A stretch of DNA of 64,000 bases from Maylandia zebra (taxonomy: Eukaryota; Chordata; Actinopteri; Cichliformes; Cichlidae), in the NCBI RefSeq assembly GCF_041146795.1, contig NC_135185.1:26352529-26416528 (forward strand), given 5' to 3'. The position numbers and the translations under genes were made by a program. Below, piece after piece: positions 36,916-49,800 of the stretch. The notes beneath the pieces were generated by a model. That model ran no database searches. It saw nothing but the letters and a program-made list of their open reading frames with translations, and was not told the origin of the DNA. The number at the start of each line of letters is the position of its first letter. The stretch's first letter is position 1.

Positions 36916-37429
36916 AAATGTGTTTGACCTTGACTAAAGTTCATGAGGTGAAAGACGTTTTTCTGACCTAAAAGAAAGTCTGATAACTCTAAAAAGGAAC
37001 TGCATGTATATCTGTAATCATGCATTTTTCTCCTTTGCAGCAGAAAAAATATCTCAGGTAGTATTTTAATTCGAAGCAGCTTATTTTTGTGCCATCATCA
37101 CACAGTCAAAAAAAAAAAATCTATTGTGAGAATTCTTTAGTTAGCGTTAGGTTGGTGTTCAAGCCTTACTCGAGTGAAGTTTTGCTGTCTAAAGCATTTC
37201 TGGAAAATTCTCTCAGTCTTTGTCAACTGAATTAATAAATAAAGCAGGTGGACCAATCTGAAGAACAATTTATTGACATTAATCTGAACAAGTGTGCTAT
37301 ACATAACATTTGGTTTGGAAAGAAGCGCATGCACTCGTGCAAAGAGCGTAGGTCCTTGACTTTTCTTTTAAGAAGAGCAATGATCCATTTGAGAATGAGC
37401 TTTTTCCCTTTGAGTGCATCTGGACAGAC

Positions 37430-37851
37430 TCGTTGTGTCTCCTCCTTCTCCATCCTTCTCAGCCCTACCCTCCCTTGATCGCTTACAGCTCTCCGCCCTC
37501 AAAGTATTGACAACGCGAGGCGCACGGCGCACAGCGTGGACTTGGAGATGTCTTGGCAGTTACGCACGACGCCACGATAAACACGAAAGCCTCCTTCAGA
37601 CGGACAGGGCACTTTGAAGCCGATCTGGAATTACTTGCAACTTTTGATTCCCAAACCACTTTTTTCCACCCTTGTGTCTTTTCAGTACGTTTTACTCCTC
37701 GTTTCTTCCCTCTTCACAATATATCAGCAACGGATCTAAACGACTTATCTTTTTTATTATTTCCATTAGAAGAACAGAAACGATGTAAACCGCTTGGGGG
37801 GGAAACGAACTCAGTTGAGCAGTATCTTTTTACAGAGTACAGACAGAGAGG
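37430..37851 (+). other. stac: probable stac 5' untranslated region
   Basis: GC-richer block directly upstream of the stac start codon, with CpG-containing sequence around 37,510-37,580. The exact transcription start is not visible. Confidence 0.5.
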
Positions 37852-40800
37852 ATGATTCCGCCGGCCAGCACAATTCAGGACGAAAGTGGGGGCAAAGAGG
37901 ACGAACGGGACCAGAATGAGACACCCAAATCCCCGACGGCGAACGCCAGCCAGCAAGAAAGCAAGGTAGGACTATCCCGTTGTTGTTGTTGTTGTTTTCT
38001 TCTTTACCACGAAAATGTTTTTCACTGCACGCCAGTGCAACTCTGAAAAGGAAATTAAGCAGGCTAAAAAAAACTTCTTTTAATACGAGATTTAAATGGG
38101 CTCAATTGGGATGAGCTCCCAGAAAGAAGACCGCACATTTCCTCCTCCTTTAAATGACCGATAACACACTGATAAAACATCCTAAAACAACCTGATGTGA
38201 TTAGATTTAAGGAAGCCATAACAAATAATACGAGCTGTAGCTTACAACTGGGAGACAAACCACGAAGATAACGAGGTTAAACAGAAGATAACGCTGAGAT
38301 CAGTTTAAACTCACAGCAGCAGCTCACATGCTCTCTGTGGTTTTATATGAGAAGTGTACTGTGGTGTTTTTCTTTGGAGGAGATAATAGAGAATAACCTG
38401 CTTAGTCCAGCTCTTGTGGGTACTGGTTTACATCAAGCATGGAAAGGTTATTTAAATTAAAACTGAATTAAAAACGGGAAACAATATGGTCTTAAAAATA
38501 TGTGCATTTTCATAAATAAATAAAAGGCACATGGCTTGGACTTTCTACTTGGAAATGAGGCTGTGTGATAGAGCTGGCAGCTGCCTCTGGCGTTTTACCA
38601 TCTATGTGGGTCACATGTTGACCCCCAGACTACTACATTTAGCAGTACAATATTGGACTACTGATCATGGCAGTGGATAGCTGTGACAGCTCTTCCCACC
38701 ACGACTCCCTTGCTGGGCAGATGAATCTCATGCTCCGTCTCCTTCTGACAGCGAGGTTGTGGTTTTTGTATGATCAAGTTGTTGTTCAGTTTTCTTAGTT
38801 TCAGCTGAAACATTTCAGCATGGGAACTCGTACTTTGGCACGTTTCGCTGGATATTTCAGCAGACTCCTGGCTGACTTTATGCAATTTCCAAGCTTCTGC
38901 CAAACAACCAGACTCACTTCCAGCATCATAGGTGATTTGTCATAGAGCAAAAAAGGCATTTAAAGAAAGTGTTTTAATTTTCTTACAGTCATGATAAGTA
39001 GAATAAATTCCTCAGAAGGCTGAACAAGTTTACAACCATTAAGTAAAGTTGTGTTTGTGTTTTTATCCCTCCTTTAAGAATACTGTGAGGCCTGAACATC
39101 AAAAGCGCAAGGTGAGCCTCCACTCTTGTGCAAACTGGCGCATACTGCTGATATCAGTCCGTCAGAAGAGTCATGATTGCATGTGAATAAAAGTTGTTCA
39201 CTCCACAACTTTTATTCCTCTTAACGAAGTCAGTGCCAACCAGGTTAAGTCCATCTTCACCCATATTTTTAGAGGGCACTCTTTGTTTAAGCTGCATCGT
39301 ATTTGAAGTCATTTGAGTTATAATCCCATGTGATAAATGGCTTTGGCGGATTGTGTTGCAGTGCTCCACCCAGCCCCCATTAACCCTCCCTGCTAACAGA
39401 GAGCTGAGAACTCATAGAGATTTGGCGCCATCGAAATACAGCATGAGCTCCTCCATGCATGCACACATGCCTTCACTGTGCTTTATTTTATATACATTAA
39501 AGCCACAGTAGAGCAAAAAAGAGGGCCTTTATCATCACACATCATCACACATTTACCGGTAGAAATAGGTTTTCCATCTACTTTTACTACTGTTTTTCTT
39601 TTCATGGATCAGCAGGAAAACAGCTGTAACAGGTTGCAGGGGGATGTATTTGTTCTGTAGGTTCATGCTTCTGTGTGTATGCGTTCATGCGTGGGTGATG
39701 ATGACAGAGAAAGGGTCTAAAATTGATTGTTTCCAGATTGACTTGCAGGACTGATTGATCTTCACCATAACAAAGCCGCAATGATAAGCACTCTAAGCAA
39801 TTTGTGCAGGCATGTTCACAAAAATGACAAGCGCAGAAACAATGCACCACGTATGACTGCGTCTGCGTGCTTTGCAACAAACACCAAAGAGGACGAATAA
39901 ATGCTCAGAGGTGTTTACAAAAGGCGGATGTAAAGACGAGTCGGTGCTGTGAGAGAGAATCATTAGGAGTCTTTCCCGACCTATCAGAAAACATAATCTA
40001 TTTTTCAATCGGGGATTTATAGCCACACCAGCCTGGAAGCTGAACCATAAAATCACATTAGAGTGGCTTAGCAATTCTTTATTATGTGTCTGAGCCCAGA
40101 TTTGAGTGGGTTTCAGGGGTACACACACTGGTTAAATTAAATGATTTGTCAGCGTGGAGCATTATGAATAGCGTTACTGTAAAGGAGAAGCATAATGAGA
40201 TTGATAGGGGCTGCTGCCAGAAATGACAGCACAGTGTGTGAGGAATGGTGTTAATGTGATACACTGGCCTAACCAGAAAATCACATTACCCTCCCAGGTA
40301 GGGAACCTGGAAGGTTTTCTACTGAAAGGTGATAAGTTGAGACCACGGTAATAGTCATGTTATCGGGCATCAGTGAATGAGATTTGCCTGACGGTTACTG
40401 CAGTAATGGACTTGGTCACTCAAAGATTTTCTGTCTCCTCATTTTCTCTCAAGCAGTCTGTCTTTTTCTCTTCTTTGCTCCACTTTTCTTGAACTCATCC
40501 TCTCCTGTTTCAGCTGCAAAGACTCAAACGCTCCCTGTCCTTCAAGACCAAGAGCGTCCGCAGCAAGAGCGCCGACAACTTCTTCCGGAACAGCAGCGAA
40601 AACAAGACGGAGCTCCTCTCAGACGTGAGCAGCAGCACGGGCCATCTTTGCAACATTGGGATGGCCCCGCCGCACAACACCAACCTCCCCATTCCTCCAG
40701 TTCCTCCGGCTATTCCCTGCGCTCCTCCTCCCACGTCGCGCTCACAACCACGCAACCCGATGCAGTTAGACTCAGCAGGACACTGCTTCATGGAGCACAT

Positions 40801-43800
40801 CTTTAAGAAGCCCACGTTCTGCGACGTCTGCAACCACATGATTGTAGGTAGGGGTAAAAGCACTGCTCTCCTTCATCATAACATCAAACACAGCTGAGAA
40901 GGCAAATGCCTGATCATCCAATGAGCCCTGCAATCATATCGTGAGGAAAAACCTTTTAATAATGAGCTCTCCACTAGGTGTTCTTCCACCAGAGAAACAT
41001 GCATTAAAGTGTGCGAAGGGTTGAACGCAACGTGACATGTGGATTTATGCTCCATTATCCAGTATGAATAGTTGGCAAAGCTCTAAAACACACACCATGA
41101 GTATCTAAACAACAAAAAAAAGACAATTGCACACCTGACACTGAGCATCTGACTTAATCTGTTGACACGTGACCAAAGTATCTCCATCCTTCTGATTCAC
41201 ACACTGAGCCCAGTCCCTCCATCTGTCTGCTGGGGTGTCAGATAGCCAGCAACGTCTGCGCCAGCACAGCTACCTGTTTTCCCCTTGCCAGATGTTCTGG
41301 TTCCTTTGGCTTAACCATCACTGCTAAGGCTCTGCATCTCAGGGAGTCTGCAGTTTGATAATTACAATTTGCTCAACTAGCCCCATGGCATCATGTTTGG
41401 TAGCAGATAAGAGAGATCAGACTTCGTACCGGGAAGGTAGACATGTAAACGAGCACCTACGTTTATAATTGTAGTTATGCCATCAGTTTAATATCTTGCA
41501 AGAGTTTCTGCTTCTATTTGCGCAATTAGAAGTTGCAGTTCAAGCGCAAAAAGTACTTCATGGTTATGAGGCAGGTGGATAAATGGTGACACTGCTGCTG
41601 TGTCAAACAGTGGTCCATTCAGGGTTTTCTTACAAACCAGGCGATATTTATCATATCACTGCAGTGAAAAAGAAACACGTGCACGTCTTTGATTGGTTAT
41701 AAAATAGTTGTGATCAGATCAGGTACACAACCGTCACTCCATATATACAGACTATTATTCCCAGACACCCAGGTTTTTAAATATAACAAAACACATTTAT
41801 GCCATTTATAAATGTCTTCATGTAAATTATGTCTCACAAGTTTTGGATGAAGGCTTCTGGACTGTCACAGTGCATAACAATTATCTGTTTGGCTGAACAG
41901 TGTAAGCATACTGCTTTTACTGTGGTTGGGATAAGATGTTGTGGTGTGGCTGATTTATAAAATGAATACCTTGTAAACGGGCAGCCTCTTGCTAGAAAGT
42001 CCAGAGAGGATATCCACTTTGGTGTTATTTTGCAATAAAGTTAAAGTCAGTACTTGATAATGAGTTTTATGAAGTTCTTACCACAGTTAAATGAATTTAT
42101 ATTGGAAAGTAGTTGAGTTCTACAGATTAATTTTATGATTTTAACCCGGTTTTCGCTCACATTAAAGGAAATTTAGAGGCTTTTCTTGGAGTAACACAGA
42201 ATGTATCATCACCCAAAGATAGAATCCGAACAAGAGGGAAACTTTTTCTAATGTGAGGCCACAGAAAAAAACTTTTCGCAGCTTTAGCTCACATACTGCT
42301 ACACATTTATGAACGTTGTAACATACGCTGGTCTGTTTTATCTGGTGTGATCGGTGAGGCGCATCCAGTGGCTTTGAATGAGACTCAGCTGGTCTGTTGG
42401 TGGTGAGGATGTGATGCTGCGCTGCCCTCTGGTCCACACATGAAAAAAAGATGCTGCCCTCGTCTTCAGTTGTCCCACCTTAATGAGAACACTATCGCTC
42501 TCTGTCTGTCCCTCCCTGTGTGTGTCTGTGTGTTTGTGTGTAATGATATGCGATGGTGTTATCAAATTCTGACTCAACATCCCAGAGTCAAAGAGCAGCA
42601 CACAGGAGACAGAAGGAGAGACACTAGAGGAGGAGAAAGGTGGACTCAAACTGATTGGATTGATTATTAAATCCTAATGGTCACCCACGAGGAATGTCTC
42701 CAGGTTTATGGAGTTAGATAATCATGCAACAAGTTTTTATAACATTTTTCAAGTAAAGTTCACATTTTTATGCACTGATATCCTGTCTTGCACCTCTAAA
42801 GGTACACAAATAGTGTTGCAAGCAGATATTTGACTTTCTAACAAAATAAATGAATAAGCTGTTATAAAAAATATCACATACACTCAAAATGTAAAAATAT
42901 AGCAAGGATGTGCTGTTTTTCTTTTAGACACTAGGATCAATCTAATATGAATTGTTCCTATTTCAGAAAAAAATGCCATATAAATCTATGTGTTTAGTGT
43001 ATTTATGATGCACCTTCACTATTAAATAATCAGTCTAATACATGTATGCTATTATTGCGTAAGGCAGACATAAAAGAAATAAACACCCACCTTCTTCCTA
43101 CTGGAGTCTTTTATTACCTCAATGCGTCAATTTCGGTGTGTCATTTAGAATAAAAATAGGTTTAATTATAGTATAGTGCTCGCTGACTCATTCATTAGGT
43201 CTACTAGATGAAGGTAAGGTAGTAGAACAAAGAGATTAATTCCTATTTGAGCAATAAAGATATTAGTTTTTAATTCATTTTTCAAAATGACCTGTATGTA
43301 AGATAGACGCCCGTTTACTTTCACGTACTGAAATTTGGATTTGCATAACATTAGATGTACTCACAGAATAACCAAGTTTCATTCTTCATGCTGGGATTTT
43401 CTGCATCAGCAAGGATCAATAAAAACAAAAGAGCTGTATTCAGTTTTCAAACCACACTTTCCTGCCACTTTAAACTTCTTCTCATTCTGTTCCATGCTTG
43501 TGTTTTCTGTCATTTATTACATAGTCTCTATGGTATGTATGGCATTTGCACATAAAGCATCCATCTTCACAGTTCGCTCATTTCCCTGGTAATTTTCGCC
43601 TTTTTCTGGCAAGAAAGAAAAAGCTTAAAAATGTATGACTATTCTTGCTCCTGATTTTCTGCGATAACAGAATATGCAGGATATGTGCAGAATATGTCAT
43701 GAAATCTCTGTCAGCTTATACGAGTTAAACAGTTATTTACTTTCAAAATCCCCTAAAAGACCCAAAGGATCCATGCTCACTCCTGGGATTAACAAAACTC

Positions 43801-46800
43801 GATATTCTGGCAAAATTAACACGCACTAATCGGTGCAATTAAACTCCTTAAATGTGCATGACAGGTTTAGTTGACCACGGAAAGAAATTAATCTTGTGCT
43901 AGGAGGTCAAGGTTTTCCCAGTAGAGATGCTTGGCTGTGGTGTTGAATGACACTTTATTACATCTCCCTCTAATACACATACAGTACTCGTGCACTTACT
44001 ATGTGAGAGTTTTGTTCGTGCTGGTGTCTGTGGCGTTTTCCGGTATTTTGTTACATTTCAGTGACACACTGCACGTCACGCACACATCTCACACGCACCA
44101 TATAGCTCTTTCTGTCACCCAGGATGCAAACGGTACGTGCTGTGACATCTCTGATTCTTAATTTATCTATTTTAGTGTTAAATCCAGCAGCTGACGTTGT
44201 CCGCCCTGCCTTGAAAGTGTCTCACGCACCAGCACGCCACTAACAAAAAACCATTACCAAATGTTAAACTGCATGGGAGCCATTGGGGAAAATGTCATTG
44301 GAGAAAGTCGGATCATGAAAAGTTTAAAGACAGTTAAATGTGAACAAAAACTGATGTATTGAAGTTTGAGCATTGGCTCAAAGCGGTAATTTCAGCATCT
44401 GTCAGTTGACGGGAAGGTCATTTATTTCCTGGACTGTAGACTGTATACAAAAGATGGACATAAAGTGTGACAATTTGTCTTGTCCATGAGAGGGTAAGAG
44501 GGTGGAGCTGCGTCATTACCAGCTATTAATTAAAGCTCTTCCATAATTAATTGTGATGCTATTTTTATGCTTTTATTAAGGGATGCTGGTGAAAACCTTA
44601 AAGCAGCTATGCCTGTAACATCACATCACTTCATGACTTAATACAATAAAATCAGATTAGCTGTGCATAAAATTCTTTGAATGAAAACTTGCTATAGATG
44701 CCAGTTGAGTAAAGGTTTTTCTGCATCTCTGTACTGGCTTAATTTTTCAGTCCCAGAGGTTTCCACGTGCTCCAGACTCTTATATCTCAGCAGTTACTGT
44801 GGCTGTTGAGATATAACAGCAACAATGTTATCTGACATTAATCAGATATGTGAATAAATAAATAAACAATGCTAACAGATACACTGAAAGGCTGCTTGAT
44901 GACCGATGCTGTGGAAGAAACTAACTGCAAGTCTGCAAGTAATTGTAAAGAAAGCTTCTTGTGGTCAGAGTTTAAGAAGAAGACGAGGTGGAGGGGTTAT
45001 TGTCTCAGTTAGGGTTATTTGCACGGGAAATCAGGAGGCGTGAAGTAAGGACGACGGCTTAATGGATCAATGTATGGCTGAGAGAAGGGCTGTCGGGAGG
45101 AGAGAGGAGGAAATGGAAGGAGAGAGGTTATGAGGTGAGATGAAGACGGTACAGAAAAGCTGGCAGGAGTCTTGTCCTTTACTGTACTGTAAATGAATAA
45201 TAAGCTTTAATGGCAGAGTATCCACAAAAAAAAAAGAGCAAATGCCAGAGAGATCAGCACTGTCACTCAGATTCCCCGCAGCTATAATGCCTTCAAGCCC
45301 TCAATGAAAAAGCACCTATACACACACGTACACACATCCAGACTAACATCATTATCCTTCCATTACCTCAGGAGGATGGCAGTGTCACCTTCCTATATGT
45401 GCCTGCTGAAACACAGCGGTTTGTTCCCTTATTAGTTAATATGGAGGCGTCTCATTATTCCCCCATGTTGGAATGAGTCAGCTCAAACAAGCCGATCAAC
45501 AACAGCTTGACAAGCGCTTAATTTGCTCCCTGTCCCAGTGCATGGACGAGAGCTTGAATCCGGATGTCTCAGAGATATCTCTCAGGGAGATCGTTTGTTG
45601 ACCTGAAGGGAAATGAAACTCGAGGTGCTCGTTAAGCAACACAATCAGTTGACCTGATTTAGAGCGACCTAGAAATCGGCGCAGGTTGCTTCTCATTGCC
45701 TCCGCGTCTGTCATTGTTGTTCTGTTGTTCTGTGGCGAGGGTTCAGGGCCGGGATCGCGTTTCTCTCAGTTTCTGTCTCAGCATCACTAACTCCACCTCA
45801 GCCAAGCGACACAACAGCTTTAAATGGGAAATACAGATACTGTTTTCCACCCATTACTGAGTTTCAAGTTCCTGTCACTGCTGTCCAGATCCAAATAGCT
45901 GTGACGCCAGTTTACATTACAGCACATGAAGAGCAGGCAGAGATTTTTCCCCCTTGTTGGCTAAGTAAACTACACACAAAGAGCTTAGTTTCTTAAGCAC
46001 ACAGTATCTCATGTTAACAGTCCTTTTGTGGGGGGTCAAGTTTCCTCTGATTACCTCTGCTCGATGACCCCCCTCGACCCACTCGTGAAACTGAACGTGC
46101 ATTTCTGAGGATGATCTGGATTGAAATCACGACATTGTTTCCTTGCCACTGTGGCGGGTCCACAGTAAACAGAAACGACACATACTGACAACACTTCTGT
46201 GAGGAAACTTGGAGCAGACAGATCATCTTATGTTGTGTCTGTTCCCTTTGATGCTCACAGAAGCAGATCGATGTTTCCTTTCGCATGTCCACATTTTCAC
46301 ACGCACATATGAAGAGCGTGGGCCTAAGCAGGGCACGTGCTTATTGATTAATCAATGAAGAGCCAGAGCTGCATAGCTGCCAGATTCCAACTAATAGCAG
46401 CTCTGGGACTTGGAAACATTGTACTCTTTTGTTAATATGAACGAGCTCTCATAGGATATACAGTGGCTGGTTGTAAGTGATGTTTGTTTTTTTAGCGTGG
46501 TACGTGCTGTATGTCTCATACCAGTTTATTGATTTTATCTTGCCATGTTAGATTTATTACTCCACAGACTCCCCACTTATTTCATAAGAAGATAAATTAG
46601 TCTTTTTTTCATATCTTGCCTCATGTCGCTTGATGCACAGCAGTCATAATAGCTGTCCATTAGCTTAAGCACTAAAGTTATTAGCTTACCAGCTTTGATT
46701 TGGACTGATTTATCACTTTTATTGGAAAATAGGTCAAGGCTTTGGCCAGCTTACTCGTCTCTCATTTGTATCTGACTGGAATAGAGGGTAGGGGATGATA

Positions 46801-49800
46801 ACTCTGAGTCTACAGGTAAATATGTCATATAGCTAACTTCTTTTGCCCTTGGGCAAGAATATGGTCTGTGATTGACAGTGATATCACGTTACATTTTTTA
46901 GGTTAGGAAGTTGACACGCTGAACTTCTTACCATTAGGCATAAAGCAAGGTCTTCTTCCTTCAAATGTGAAAGAAAAACATTGTTTTTTTATAATGAACC
47001 AACGAAATAAGCCGGAAGTTGGGCTACGTTTGCGAAAAGCTTCACTGAAGATTAGCTGCTGCAAACTTCTGAGGATGGCAAACAGAGAAAAAAGGGCAGG
47101 AAGGGTCGGGCAAAGAACTCAAGGTGTGTGGGGCATGTAGGGATTTATAGACATACGTGCTCCTCAACTCCTAAAAATACCAATATTCCCTATTTAATGC
47201 ATATCTACTGCTGGTATCTTTCTTTGTGAGGTTCATTCTGTTATACCTTTAAGACTCCGCCCTGTCCTTCTTATTTTCGTTTCTCTATCCTTCGCTCCAT
47301 TTCCCTTTATTTTTCTTTTATTAATCTACACACCTGCGTGCACAAATACACACACACTCTTGCTAAATGATTGCACCTGCATCGTTGCATAACTTTTGGA
47401 TCTCAAATTAATCTTCAATTATCTCATCAGCTGTGAGTCAGGCATTAATAAGTGACAGCGAACCTGCACACAGGTAGCAGTTTGACGAGCGATATTAACA
47501 CGGTGGAGACACGCCTGGCTCAGTCACAGTCGGACTGATTTTTGTAGAAGTGCACGCTGTGAGTTGCATTTTGTAAATTTTTGTCCCTGTTAAAATGTTC
47601 CACATGTCATTTCACAGGTTTTTCTCAGTGCATGCTGGGAAGGGCTCCAGAAACTAGGAATAAGAGTGTAAAAACAATGAATAAATAAATGAGACGCCGT
47701 TCTGGACAATATTTTCATCTCCTCTGCTTTTTTTCTCTGTAACTTGCTGTTTGGTTGTAAGAACACAATTTGATTCCAGCTCCCGACATTGCCTCTTTGT
47801 CTGTATGTATCAGGCACAACAGCCAAGCATGTGGTGTTCCTGGCGGGAAATACGGCGAAACACGGCCTCCGCTGCAAAGCCTGCAAGATGAGCCTCCACC
47901 ACAAGTGTGAGAACGGTGTTGGGCAGCAGCGTTGCATGGGAAAACTGGTAAGATGCATGATAAGACTCTTTCGGGAGACTGCGTCTCAGGAATATAATTA
48001 TTGATGTCAGTACTGTGATAGCAGATCAGAACTGGCTGTCTGACCGCTTCCCAGCAGAATGTGCTTATTCAGAAATCACACTCTATGTGTGAGTGTGCAA
48101 GTACATCTGTGACCACCATCCATCCTCGTCATCCTCCTCATCATCGTTATATCATCGCTGTCTCTGTGTTAGATAATGCAACTCATCGTTTACAAAAACA
48201 CTGACCTCCTCCCCTCCTCTCTCAAGTTCTGCCACGCTTCTGGACAAACGTGGTCACCGAGAGGCAGCTTCTTAAACCCACTATTGATGAAGTCACATGG
48301 GCAGGCTTTATGATGTGTTTGACATTTCAGAGTAGCGGCCTTACTTTAACACTCGGGGAACTGTGGAATTACAGGGTGGAGTGGTTATTAAGGACCTTAT
48401 CTGATATTTTATGTGCTCATCTAAAGTCTGTAAAATGCAAATGGACTGCATCTATGCAGCACTTTTCTAGTCTTATCAACAACTGAAGTGCTTCACACTA
48501 CAAGCCACATTTGCATGCCTGTATAGCATGTTTTTTATGGTACGCAGCATTGACATGTGGTGAGTTTTTGGGGTCCAATGCGATACCGAACATCTTTCCT
48601 CATACAGACATGAGGATCTGGGGATCAGATTAAGTGAATGAATAAACCTCATGATCCACAACCGCCTTTCTTAGGGGCTTTCAGCAAAAAATCTACAGTG
48701 TGCTTTAAATCCAGAACCTGTATTGTTTAATTTAGGAAGTTTCCCTATTAACAAGCTGATGCTCAGGAACCACAACATTCAGTGAGAGAGGTTTCAAATG
48801 TATTCATGTGATGAAAAACTTGGAGAAAATAATTATTATTGTGTCGTTTCACCCCAAAATGTGGTTTCTCCCCAAGAAACACATCACAGCCTCATTATAG
48901 AGTGATAACAACCTAAATTAGTGTTCTGTAATATGATTCACAATCTTGAATGGCTCGCATCATCTGTGAATGAAATTAAAATGAAACCTGGTTGTGGAAT
49001 GGGTCCACCGGGGTGGTCCGGGTGTTTTTAACTGGGGAGTTTTCGGCCTGACTTGTAAAAGCAACTGCCAAGAAGCATTTTCACTTCCATAGCAGTCCAA
49101 AAGCTGGAAGACTGGATCGAACTGGGACCTTTTAATCATTTGTGCTCATCCTGCACTGAAGAAAGAGACTTTAGAGCCACATGTTTGGATGTATACTTCG
49201 TGTCCACACCTCAACTTAGCAAATTTGTCTGAAATTACTAAAGGAAATGGAATAAGTTGAGTCGGATAAAGTGAATCAATGCGTGTAAATAATTTGGCAG
49301 TACAGGCAGTGTTTCTCCTTTTTCTTTGTGTCGTCTTTCCACCAGATGCCTTAGAGATGAGGCCTGTAGATATGATCGGCTCTCAGGAGTGGAAAATGAG
49401 GTCGAGAGGTCGAGCATAAAAAGGGAAGTTTCCCCAGTGGAGTACAGCTCTAAATTCAACTAACTCTAAACTTGGACTCTTCTGCTGCCATGCTTGTTTC
49501 TCTTGGCCTGAGAGCCACTCAGAAAGAAACTAAGTTAGCTCATCCTTTGAATCTTTGCTAACATGAAACCAGTGTGTTTCTGTACCCACTCATACATTTG
49601 TAGAGACTCTGTATCGAGTGCTGCTGATAATTACTGCTATTCAGCATGTAGTTCAGCTTTGCTGGTTACATAACATTACTTCAGTTAAATGTTTTACTAC
49701 AGCTAAGCTGGACACAACCTTTTCAGGGCTGACAATAATCAGTTAACAGCAAGTTTTTCTTATTCTACAGGAATGTGTTTTCTTTTTTCCACATAAATAC

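Larger units (their letters stand above)
33931..37429. other. intergenic between the large unit and stac
   Basis: No gene recognised. It contains a possible dispersed-repeat fragment at 34,060-34,130 ('cttttcagacctgg', 'tttatatacagtct'), a perfect 16-bp hairpin at 35,327-35,364 and a degenerate teleost repeat at about 36,660-36,915. The 3' end should include the stac promoter. Confidence 0.45.

Noticed and set aside
39080-39112. 33-nt in-frame microexon of stac
   Set aside because: Good donor but the acceptor is a weak AAG, and the STAC protein reads continuously from exon 1 to the exon at 40,514 without it.
45496-45714. Minus-strand 72-codon frame in stac intron 2
   Set aside because: Looks protein-like in composition but has no homologue I recognise, no splice signals and no poly(A) context. 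Chance is the simpler reading.
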